From the NCBI GenBank assembly GCA_037576195.1, contig CM075102.1:39490745-39554744 (forward strand): a stretch of DNA of 64,000 nt, given 5' to 3'. The stretch is from Phytoseiulus persimilis. Lineage: Eukaryota > Arthropoda > Arachnida > Mesostigmata > Phytoseiidae. The notes beneath the pieces were generated by a model. The model was not told the origin of the DNA, made no database searches, and was given only the letters and a program-made list of their open reading frames with translations. The position numbers were made by a program, and so were the translations under genes. This document shows, one piece after another, positions 12,913-23,400 of this stretch; the stretch's first letter is position 1; every line of letters begins with the position of its first letter.

Positions 12913-13663
12913 CAGCGGTAGCCAGCCTTTTCACCTCTGTGGCCCCCTTCGCAACCACTTTCAAACTCCGTGGCTCCCTGTGGACTCTCTTACATTTTGT
13001 GCAAAGCCATTCAGAGAGAAAGGAAGGGAGTCACTATTTCAAAGTATCGACACATACATCCGATTTTTGATGCTGTGCGAATTTTCAAGTTGAGAGACAT
13101 CATGGCACATCATTGGGCAGGAACTATAGAAACTTCAAGCAGATGGTCAAACCTGGACTTGAATGTGATTGTTGCTGCTGCTGATTCTCCGAAAGGTCGC
13201 AGAATCGTTGCCACATTGATGTGATGCCGAGACCTCAAACAGCATCGGGAATATATCAAATACGCCTCTTCAATCTCTCGTCTATGTGTTCCTCCGTGGC
13301 TATAAATGTCGCTTGGGGTAAACAATTTCAGTCTCGCTCGGTTGATAATTTATGAGCAGCGCACGGAATAGAATCCGAACGCACAATCATCCGCGGCTTA
13401 ACTCTGGCGGCTCAACGCTAAAACTCTAGGTCTCATCAGGAATCGGTTGACGCCCAACATGGAGTAGCCCGAGCATTGCCTTCAGCGCTCTCTCCCCGGA
13501 ACGCGTCTGACCGTGTTTTCTCGTTGAGAATTCCGTGTTTCCGCGGGGCGGACGTGAACCCAAGCAGAAGTATTTCCGCGGTGGTCAGCTTTGGAGTCAT
13601 GCTCGCACCCCCCCCCCCCCCCCCCCCCCTGAAACTCCATGGTCCCCCGGTTGGCCACCGCTG
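12913..13663. mobile_element. Non-autonomous hAT element
   Basis: 751 bp flanked on both sides by the identical 8-bp sequence ccctacat (12905-12912 and 13664-13671), the target-site duplication length of hAT transposons. The left end reads cagcggtagccagcc and the right end, on the opposite strand, reads cagcggtggccaacc, a clear short terminal inverted repeat of hAT type. The interior has no transposase I can recognise, so it would need an enzyme from elsewhere. A run of 22 C (13608-13629) sits just inside the right end. Confidence 0.88.
13608..13629. repeat. Poly-C tract (22 bases)
   Basis: Uninterrupted homopolymer inside the right end of the hAT element. Its length is the kind of position where assembly or sequencing errors are common. 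Confidence 0.95.
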
Positions 13664-14154
13664 CCCTACATCGACGGAGCACGGAAGCGAAGACGACGTT
13701 CTGACGTTAGAAGTTCTATCTCACGTGAAGCCTGAGAAGGCTTGGAACCATGACCCATGCCAACGCGCTTCCAATCCGTTTGAGATTCACTTAGCGAGGC
13801 TGGAATAACTCGTTGGAACAATCATGCTATCCTCTTCCCACGCTGACGTGTCCTTCGTTCGACTGCTTCCATCTGATTATTTTTCCTGAATTATTCTGGA
13901 TCTGTTCTGAGAGTTTATAGCTCCACATCCGCTTTGAGCAGGTCTGCATGTACAATACCAGCGGAAAGTGTGGGCTCATCAAGAAATCTCTCGGAAACAG
14001 AGCTAATGACTCTTTGAGGATGCCTGGAACACTGTCATGTGACCACTGCCAGATATCACGATACCGATCTTCGAACCGATAACGCTCGTATATTAAGATG
14101 AAAAATTACGATATTCATTCAGACCAACCTCGACTGCCGCTTCAAGGCTTTGGA

Positions 14155-14375
14155 TCAGTGGTTCTCAAACTCCCCAGACTCATCGACCCCGTGTGCGTCG
14201 GCTTTCGACCCCGGAATCACCTCCATGACCCCAAAAAGCATGATCAGATCGACCCGGAATCACCTGCGTAGCCCCCGAAAATGATGGTAAGATCGACCCG
14301 GAATCACCTCCATGGTAACAGTAAGGTCAGATCGGCCCCCGGAATGACCTCGGCCGTCGACCCTCGAAGGTCGAT
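14155..14375. repeat. Degenerate tandem repeat next to a hAT-like end
   Basis: At 14155 the sequence cagtggttctcaaactcc matches the typical start of many hAT elements. It is followed by about four diverged units of 39-45 bp starting near 14204, 14249, 14293 and 14332, each opening with a variant of tcgacccggaatcacct. No matching right end or target duplication was found, so this is probably a truncated element with internal repeats. Confidence 0.55.
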
Positions 14376-16128
14376 ATCGCCCTCTTGCTTGTTCATGACT
14401 CCATGATGATTCGTTGATCCTTCGGACCGGAGGTGATTTTTACAAAGCTGGGGCGCATGCTGTGGGTCGTCATCTTGTTTGAACGTGGAGCCCCGATCGA
14501 TCAGCCGGAGACCAGAAGGCACGGCGTTTCGAGACAGGATGCGATGATGGATTTTCCTAGTCCCACGCGTGAGTCCCGGACCATCACTAAACCATGCTTC
14601 CATGCTTTACTGTATGCGTGACGCAAGCAGGGAGTATTCGCTCCCCTGGTCGAAGGCGGACATGGAGGCGTATCTTCGAACCAAAAACCTCGGATGTCGA
14701 TTCATCAGTTATTATGACTTCCTCCCGATTGGCTGGAGTCCTATCGTCGTGGATTTCCTTCCAAGCAATGTCTTTAGTTCTGTCCGCTTCCCTCAAAAAC
14801 GGTTCGCGCGTAGGTAGGGACTCAACAAAACAATCCTGCTCTTCTAAGCCGACGCTCCAACTGCGTCACGCCGATCATCGCTTCTCCACTCGCTCCCATC
14901 GCTTACTCGCCACCAGGATGGAGGGATCTTCTCTATTGGTGGTTTTTATCGGCCATCCTGTTCTTCTCCTATCTTTGTTGCCATCAGTCTCTGCGAACCT
15001 CCAAATTGTGAAGCGCACCCCATGCGCGGGAACTTCCTGGAGGCGAGCGACTCCCCGTTTACTGTGTCCAGATCTACTCGGAGCGACCATGGCAACCCTC
15101 TTCTCCGAGGAGAGCTGAGCGCATCGAGCCATAAACTTCGGGGACGCCACAGCGACTGTTCGTTGTTTTTTGACCAACTTCGTCATTCGTCATCCGCCGA
15201 TAATTTCACATTTCATTGATTTTCTGCTCCGGTTGTAGAGTCTATATCGAATTGAAATTCGGCCTCATGTTTCAACCCTCTGTGGAGAATGTCCAATGAC
15301 GATTTGAAAGTCGTGCGACGCTTCGTTTCAAAACTGGTTATTCCATTAATCGAGCCGAAAGCACTGACAGGCCGATCGCTTTTCGTCTGTGTTTCACATA
15401 ACAGTGCTCTAGGGATCCTCGAAGTGTCATGAAATCTGCTCTTTTGGAAATTCCCGGGGTCGGCTCAAGCTTTCCGCCGTTCGTGTGTTCCGTGGTCTCC
15501 CCCGGAAGAGCGCGCCGCCATTATCGAGCAGATATGCATGTCCAAGTAATGCTAGACAGTTTGAGACTCCAAGTCATACCTCGACGGCCAAGCTCATGAT
15601 GGTGTTCAGTTGGGTCTAGGATGTTCCCAACAAACCGCAATAGGACAACTAGGATGAGCCAACTGCACGAGAGTTACAAAACCTGTCACCACCAATGCCT
15701 GTTACTCGCAGGCATTGGTGGGGGCAAACGACAACTATTCTTGCTGGATTCCAGGCCGGTTTCCACTCGTGAGGCGCTCCCATGAATGGGTAGCGACACA
15801 TCTCCTTGACGAACATGCGAATACCGATGTGCCGTCCCACCATAAGGGAGGCCAATATTTTTTGAAACGTATTTTCCTTTCCTTTATCATTCGATTTTCA
15901 AGAATAGTGCTCCGTGAACCAGATTTCGTTGATTACGAATGCATCGCGGGAGCATGAGAACGCGGTGGTATATTCTGTCCTCTCTTCGGAAAGCTCTCAA
16001 AGCTCGACAATTCAATTTAATTGATTGACGCACCTCAGTGCGGGTGGGTAATGCGCAACTATCTCGGAAATTCAGGATGGCTGAAGCAGATGGGAGGCCC
16101 CTGGTGCCACGGGAGCCGGCCGTTAGTA
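14376..16128. other. Intergenic, no gene recognised
   Basis: Contains a plus-strand open frame at 14594-15118 (174 codons) with no recognised domain and no convincing splice sites, and one perfect hairpin at 15689-15721, listed separately. Confidence 0.35.
15689..15721. repeat. Perfect 13-bp hairpin
   Basis: The arms ccaccaatgcctg and caggcattggtgg are exact reverse complements separated by a 7-base loop (ttactcg). It has no T-run typical of a terminator and lies in no gene. It may be part of a mobile-element end or a structured RNA; the function is unknown. Confidence 0.7.
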
Positions 16129-17604
16129 CAGTGCGTTGCAGTTGATTACGACACCCCCCGATTTTTACGAAATCTGAGAATCTCGAGGAAATAGGGCAGG
16201 AGGAGGTGGCTGACGATGGGGAGAACGATCACTATTTCATGAAAATAGCATTGGCACGATGGGACGCGGCACAACCCGGACGAGTGAAGAACAAAACAAA
16301 ATTAGTGCTGTTAGCAAAGTTGGTCTGAGTCTGAAGGCTATTTTACGCGAAATAGGCAGGACGAGGTGCGTGGTGCGTGATTTCGTGCAAGATCCGCACG
16401 CTTACGGATCGAAGCGGCAAGAAAAAACGGAAATCCAAGTTGTCCGAACGGGATCGACTCCGGATAGTGACCGCTTCTGCCATCAGCAGCAGTAGTTGCC
16501 AAAAGCTGGCGGGAGTCCTGGATCTAAAGGTGTCAAGATGGAACGTCTGGCGCGCGATTTCGGCTTCCCCGGTGCTCAAAAGAGCTAGGATGCAGACTGT
16601 CCCGCGCCTCAAGAGGGAACACATGGAGGCCAGAGTGGCATTCGGGAGAGAAAACATGGCTAGAGATTGGACAGCGGTGGGTTTGATGAGGAGAAGTACG
16701 GACGAGTCGAGTCAGAGCGTCCCTGTGGTCTTCTAAGTCAATGTTCTTCTTCTAGGTCATATTTTCTGATGAAAAGAAGTTTGACTTGGTCGGGCTCGAT
16801 TGCTATGCGAGCTATTGGAGGGCTCTGCGGAAGGAAGCGGTGGTTTTCTTAGGGCGGAGCTTCGACGGTGGCTCCGTCATGGTATGGAGTGCGTTCAGTC
16901 GGGCGGGGAAACTGGAATGGCAGTTTGTGTCCAGTAAAATGAAGAGCGCCGATCACGTCGCGATCTTGGGAAAGAGTCTGAAACCTTTTCTGGCCCATTT
17001 CGAAGACGAAGACTGGACATTCCAAGAGGACAACGCAGGGATCCACACCAGCAGAGAGACGTCAGCCTGGTTTCGCTTGGAGAACATCACTGCTCTAGAT
17101 AGGCAGGCCTGTTCTCCTGACCTGAATCTAATGGAGAACCTGTGAGCAAGCATGGTGCGACGCTCATACGCTGAGAACAAGCATTATGACACCGTTGGAG
17201 AACTGAAAGAGGCCATTGGAAGCGCGTGACTCGGTGTAGAGTCGCTCATCCTCGGGAACCTCATCGAGAGCATGAAAGGCCGCGTTTTTCAACTAATCGG
17301 GCGTTCTGGGAGGCTCACAGATTACTGAAAACTAACGCCCCGAATCGTCTCATGGAAAACGAGCAATTTCCTGTAACAGCACAGCGAGATGGGGAGGGGT
17401 TTCGTGGGGTGCCGAAACTATCTGCACCAGTCTCGTTCCACGGAAATTCGGCTAAAATTTCCAAGTCGGGAATGAAGGCACTGCCAATGGTATTGAGTGA
17501 GTGATCGTTCTGCTTCTCGTCGGCCACCTCACCCTGCCCTATTCTCTCAAGATTCTTCGACTTCGCGAAAATCGGGGGGTGTCGTCATCAGCTGCGCCGC
17601 ACTT
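16129..17604 (+). mobile_element. Tc3-like Tc1/mariner transposon
   Basis: 1,476 bp between TA dinucleotides (16127-16128 and 17605-17606), the target duplication of Tc1/mariner elements. Both ends carry inverted repeats of roughly 85 bp. The left begins cagtgcgttgcag and the right, on the other strand, aagtgcggcgcag; both then share acgacaccccccgatttt and atagggcagg. The interior encodes a damaged transposase, listed separately. The good repeat match with a broken gene suggests fairly recent insertion and loss of autonomy. Confidence 0.9.
16259..17338 (+). pseudogene. Tc3-like transposase, inactivated
   Basis: DDE transposase that would cut and rejoin the element ends in the nucleus. Domains in order: paired-type helix-turn-helix (VGLSLKAILREIGRTRCVV) and second helix-turn-helix (LAGVLDLKVSRWNVWRAI). 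Then the catalytic core follows, with the first Asp in VIFSDEKKFD, the second in FQEDNAGIHTS and the Glu in SPDLNLMENL. An apparent intron lies at 16677-16755 (GTGGGT...TTCTAG); removing it joins ARDWTA to VIFSDE as in relatives. Defects: a frameshift near 16400 between GSKR and GKKKRKSKLSERD; TGA at 17143-17145, where ENL is normally followed by Trp; and a further TGA near 17227, again where relatives have Trp. The C-terminal LIESMKGRV motif is still legible. Confidence 0.88.
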
Positions 17605-17869
17605 TATATTAGGATGATATAATCGTTGACTTTTCCCAGCTTGTTAACTGAACGGCATCCCCGAGTGAACGATCCTCATGTGCACTCAAACGTTATTCCC
17701 AGCGACAGAACCCCTCTCCGGCTTGCCCCCTTGTGTATTGCGCTTGAAATAGTTGCAACGATCGTGAGAGCTGGATATGTGTGGATCTCCGACGATATTC
17801 TCTTTCGATCAGAGGCGAATGCGTTGAAAAGTGGACGCGCGATTTTGTTGCAAGAAACCCCGAAAAACG

Positions 17870-18430
17870 ATGAAAATTGTACTGCTTGTCGGGAGCGTTC
17901 GCCCGGGACGCATGGCGGAGTGAGTGGTGGCTCTGGTCCGTAATTACGTGTCCCAGTTTGGAGGTATCGAATTTATCACTTTCGGTGAAGGACCTTGAGT
18001 TATAACAGTCCTCTTGGACGGGCCAGGATGCAGTACTCGCTTGAGTAGCGTTCTGTCAATCATTATCGCGCAATTTTTACAACTGGGGCGCCATGGCCCG
18101 ACGGCTCCCAAAGACTACCTGGGTTTGAGCTCAATGCCTTTTGCAGATACTCTCGAGAAAACCTCTGCGGATATTCATGCGGGATCGAGGTGCCAATCCA
18201 TTTTTCTGTGAGTCAACCTCCACCGAGCCCATAAATATGTGAGAGAACTCATTGTATAACGACATGATTCGCCACCGTTTCGATCTCACCCGAAGGGCCC
18301 TTCGTTTCTGGGTCGACCCTCCCGATTAGCTTGTGGCAGACAAGGAACTCATCGAAAAGGCGGATGGATATGTGGTCGAATGCTGTGAACACAACCGCTC
18401 TGTCTGCAGGAAGTCGTCCAATATATTTCA
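17870..18430 (+). pseudogene. Decayed copy of the FMN reductase gene
   Basis: Paralogue of the gene at 9356-10684. The first exon still reads MKIVLLVGSVRPGRMAE, then a TGA at 17921-17923, then VVALVRNYVSQFGGIEFITFG in the same frame, lined up with the intact copy. The second exon is seen near 18147-18211, with the same donor-side text (catttttctgtgagt) but a shifted frame. The third exon is near 18328-18405 (IEKADGYVVECCEHNRS against IESADGFVVVCGEYNRS). Later exons are not recognisable. The in-frame stop, frame shift and lost 3' half make it a pseudogene. The Tc3-like element lies immediately upstream. Confidence 0.82.
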
Positions 18431-20459
18431 CGGGAAATACAATGAGATACAGTCTTCAGCATTTTCGGGGTGGCACAGCTTAGAAGATGGTTTGAGCAGT
18501 TTTCTTGGTAGGCCCGAGTGATGAAAAAAGCTCTCAGCGATCCCAGTGACCCCTCCCCGGTCGCCGACAAGGTGGAGGTTCTTCACGACGAAAAACTTTC
18601 GCATACGAGCTCGTGAAACTAGTCGCTTCGAAGCTTCCACGCTCGATCGAAAGAGAGTCCAAAGTGCCGTGACGATCGAGGATCGCTAGATTTCCAGAGA
18701 GCTCTCGGGTTGTGCGAGGCTGGGCATCACTTGAGCTTGAGGCTCTTGCGCGATTGCCGTGCTCAGGCACTTCGACGCGAGGAATTTCGTCTCGGAGATG
18801 ATTGGCCTGTGGAGATCGCCGTAAGGCGCAGGAAAATGTCAAACCCAGACAAGTGCTAGGTTCTACAAGACGGAATCTCTCGCGGCAGATAATCTTTGAG
18901 ACAAAGCTTCGCCGTGGACACTTCAGTCCGGAAAACTTTACCGAGCCCGCATTGTAGTTCTTCTGAACGAAACTAAAATCGCTTGTCGTGACTCTAACAC
19001 TTGATGTAATTCTCGTGGATTCAGCGATGCGGCCGATGCAATTAAATCAGCGCAGCCCCCGTGAAGTATGGTTTACCAGGTATACATGGAGACTGGGGTG
19101 AATCGGATCACTTTTTCTTGTCGGACTCGGCGAAGCATATAGCTCCAATCACTGTCGACTGACAGCCGCCGACACCGCCGGATAGAACAGGGCCTCGAGA
19201 GGCTCTCCTCGGGACTTCCCCTCCCGTCTCAGGAATTCAGTAGCACTATACTCACTCCAATCGAGCTTTCGGCTTCTGGTTTGTCCCGCAGGAACCGCCG
19301 AAGAATCCAGCTGCCCGAATCGGGACTGAAATCGATCTGACGAATCCTCACCAAGAAAACAGAGCAGGATTATCGTGAGCAAGATCTTCCGACCTTTATT
19401 AACGAGAAATTTATATTTACAAAAGTCATTCGGAAGCTTTGAATCATTGAGCATGTTCGGTTATCCAAGACCGGGAACTCCGGGAGGTCGGCCGATGCAG
19501 TATTTTCTTTTTGCCCGCAATGCAATCAACAGTCGGCTGTGGATGCTGTTGTTCGGGAACGCCTCTTCCATCGGTTCTATTCAAGCGTGACGCTGTCTTG
19601 AAAGGCCTATCATAATCTTTCAGCCCCCGTTCGGCGGTACCCAGTCGTCGCGACCTCTCCCATCTGATATTCGCGTGCGTTCATATCACTCTCTTGGCGA
19701 TAGACCTGGAAAAATGACTCGTCGATTGAATATCTGCATTGCTACTACCGAGAGGAGGACGGGAAGATTCTCGATCTGTCACTGGCATCCTGACTCAATG
19801 CTTTCAGTGCAGAGGTCGACAACTCGAGACCCCGTTCACGAATATTTGCCTGTTGCGGCTCCTCTTTGGCCGCGGTGCCGGCCAAGGGCATGCCTCCCGC
19901 CCATGTAGGATACTGGTGGGCGGGGAACTTGACGAATGCCAAACTCGTTAGTATCACCTCTCACGTTGCCACCCTATACCCTGCTCCAACTAGCTCTCAT
20001 CAAGGCACGATGCGCAAAAATCGGTTTCAAACGTGGGACTACCCAACTATCACTACTGGTACTCAGCGCAATTGGTCATGTTGGCTATCAGGGAACATTA
20101 GACGGTTAGACTGTGGCCCATGGTAAGCTTGGCAGACAAGCTTTCGCGTTGCTGTAAGTGAGGTGATAGTTGATAGCAAAAAGTCATCGGGATGCCTAGC
20201 CACGCATCGCAGTCACCAGCATCCAAGCAATCTCGACGAAGCTGGGTCCAGGAACTTAGACAAACAGCCAGTCAGTCTCCACAAGACAAGAGGGGTACAT
20301 AGGTCGACTAATTTGGAACAAATAATTTCTGGATCACAATCGTCTCCCTCAACGTACCTGCGAAATGTCCACGCCGCTCTCTCGCTTGTGCATATCTGAC
20401 TGACCGTTCTGGCGTTGATGGGCGTTTCCGCCTTTGCCACCTAGAGGACGACTTTCTGG
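18431..20459. other. Intergenic, weak candidate exon only
   Basis: A minus-strand open frame at 19149-19454 contains KILLTIILLCFLG, a signal-peptide-like segment followed by a possible donor (TTG|GTGAGG), but no partner exons were found. Nothing else is recognised. Confidence 0.3.
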
Positions 20460-23400
20460 TTAGAAGCGGCCAGCATCTGGAGATATTAGAATCAATTCAA
20501 ACATGCATGCTCGAGGAGTAGAATCGAGAATCTTACCAAGTATCGGCTTGAGAATCAATTTCTCCAAGTTTATAATAGGAATCTCGAACAACATCGACAT
20601 AGCATAAGCGCAACCGAACGAGAATGTTGCGTCTCCGAGAACCTCCCAAGTCTGTAATGTTCCAAGTGAATGATTAGCAGTCTTCACCCTATAGAGCAGA
20701 TCGGAAGCTTTCCCGAATGAAAACAGCCCTAGCTGACGACGAACCATTTCTGGGAAGTGACGGAGGAAGAATCGTTCTTTGGCTGAGCCACGTTTGTACC
20801 ACATCACGATCGGATGAGCGAGATACGTCATAAATACGAGTCTGGAGCGAGAAGACAAGAGCGCCGTTATATAGCAATCAACAGCTGTTCGGCCGTTCAG
20901 GGCGGAGAAACCCGAAAGACCACAAAGCGAGCTATCGATCAGGTTCGAAATGGGAGATCACCTTGACAGTGGAATCAGAGCATTCCAGGTCAGCAATTGT
21001 CCGATGAAGCCGCCGTATCTGGAATCGCACAACGTTTTCTGGCTGGTCGCTGATCTTTACCGAGTCAGTGAGAACGCAAACACGATCGTGGAACATACCC
21101 ATAGTGGACAGCCCAGACGATGTAGGCAACGGTGATTGCCCAAGCTGTGCGATGAGTTGCCGCGTACAGATACTGGGGTAACCCCAAATCATCGTAATGA
21201 GAATGCCACGGTGTGATACCTGTTGGAAAGTTCGTTCTAATCCAAACGTCGGCAAGTTGAGCTTCGCTTTCGAAAATTTCTGATAGGGGCAATTCCACTG
21301 GAATCTCCGGCGGAGTTCTCCCTGGGATCGGCAGAGACAGATTCGTCATGCCTGCGTATCTCTCCGGGAACGCGTCTGTTAACGGAAAACTCACCGTAGA
21401 TGATGGCCCATTGTGTGGTCAAGGCAAAAATCCAACCCATGACTGCCACGAATGAGTTCGTACGCCATTTCGGAGTTTTGAACATGAGATAACCGGCAAA
21501 CAGACCGACGGCATAAGGGCCCCAATGCGTGTAGGGTCGGTAGTAGACGAGATGAGCTTCTTCTTTGATAAGACTTGACGCAATTTAAAACATAGTTTAG
21601 TCTTCGACTTACTATCACTGATTCAAGCGGTAGAGAGAAATATGGAAATCGCATCTATCACTGTCTGGGAGCAGCAAGGTTCAGAGTACTAACTCGATAT
21701 CCGGATGGAGGAAAATCATGATCGGTGGGAAATTGTACATCAAAATTATAGCCATCGAGATTGATATGCTGATAATGACTAGAGCTGCAAAGGAGAAAGG
21801 CGATTTGTCCCGACTTACTGCTCCGTCACATGCCCTGACCCTCAAAAGCCGATTGCGGAGCGTCTACTAATGTCATGGAAGACTGACCGATGTTGATGAG
21901 GGCGCCAAGACCGGGCTTGCGGTATAGCGGGATAATGACGAGCAAAGCAATCACGTAGAACTGAAGATCGCATTGGAGGTACCAAGTGGTTTCCAGACAC
22001 TGAATGTGATCAAAATCAGTGAGATGGTTTCTGGATTCGTCTCCCAACCAAGCGGATCGAATCATTACTGTCCGGTTGCGCCTCCCCCCATTATGGATCA
22101 CTCAATCGGAAAATCGGCTTACTATCGAGTCGAAAGTCGTGGACCAGTTCGCGATGAAGAGCATCGTCTTCCACCAAGAGGCCTCACACTTCTCTCCCTG
22201 GCGCTCGATCGTTTCTCTCCACATGGGTCCTCGTCCAAGCAACGGCAGAACGACCTTCAAGTCGGGAAGAAAGTTTTGACTGAATCGTTCCGATGACATG
22301 ACATCTGAGCGAGTTTTGAACATTGGTTGGGACATCTGAGAAGATGAGAAGTTTTACCGCGATCGCAATGGTGAAGCCCATGGGCGGGATGAGTCTCCAC
22401 AAACGGTGGAAGAAATACATGAACATCGAAAGCTTTCCGTTGTTCTGATGCATGTATTTCATGCTGCCGTAGGCCAGAGTCAAACCACTGCCGAGAAGAA
22501 AGGAACGCTGATACTCAAATCTTGCACTTATCGTAGAGCAGAACGATTTCCCGCCGCGAGGGCCGAAATGGTTCACGTGCTAACAGTGTGGCTTCGCTGT
22601 CCGACCCGCGGGGGCTCCACGGATTGGCGCATTTTACCAAGGCACATGATATTCCTGGGAAGTGAACTTTTCTCCGGCGAGAACGCACTCGTCGCGTTCG
22701 GTCCGTGCTCAGCGAGGAAAGTTGTTGCTCCCACGCGCTTGAAACTCGTGGGATGCCGTTGGAAACAGGATACTTCCCTCGACTTCGATGAGGGGAAAGG
22801 TCCTGCTCGCAGTGGCGTACCCCGGGGGGATGCCACGGCCCCCCAAAACTCTTCGGTAATATTGGGAAGGGTGGATTATATTCTACTTCGATGGACGAAG
22901 AAGTTCCACAAAGATTCAATCTTATCAGGAAAATCCTCACAGGTTTGAAAATCATGTTGTATCCGTCATGAGAATCTCACGACGATGATCATCATCATCA
23001 TCGGCATTATCATCACATCCTTGCCCCCCCTCCCCCAAAAAAAAGCTGGGTACGCCCCTGCCTGCTCGATATGGTTTTGAGCGACAGGGAAAACCTCCGC
23101 CATCTTCGAGCTACCAAGAGAACCAGGTCATTCGCGTTTGCAGTTCGCTGGTTAGTGGAAAAGTCCCGCTGCTGCCTTGAGCAGGGGTTCCCATATGGTT
23201 CGCTGAAGTCACCAAAACCACTCCCCAATCACCACGCTGACCTCGCGAAATAATCACGCTCCACGAAGAACAGCGTCCGACAGCATTGAAGGCAAATCAG
23301 TTTCAAGCTCTTGTTCACAAATAGGATGACTTCCCGTGATTGAGCCTCTTGATCTGAGGGCGATGTCGTCTTCCCAGAACTCAAGCAACTTTCTTATGCT

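Noticed and set aside
22406..22948. 180-codon plus-strand open frame
   Set aside because: Partly antisense to an exon of the acyltransferase gene and partly running through its intron and into the MITE; no family resemblance.
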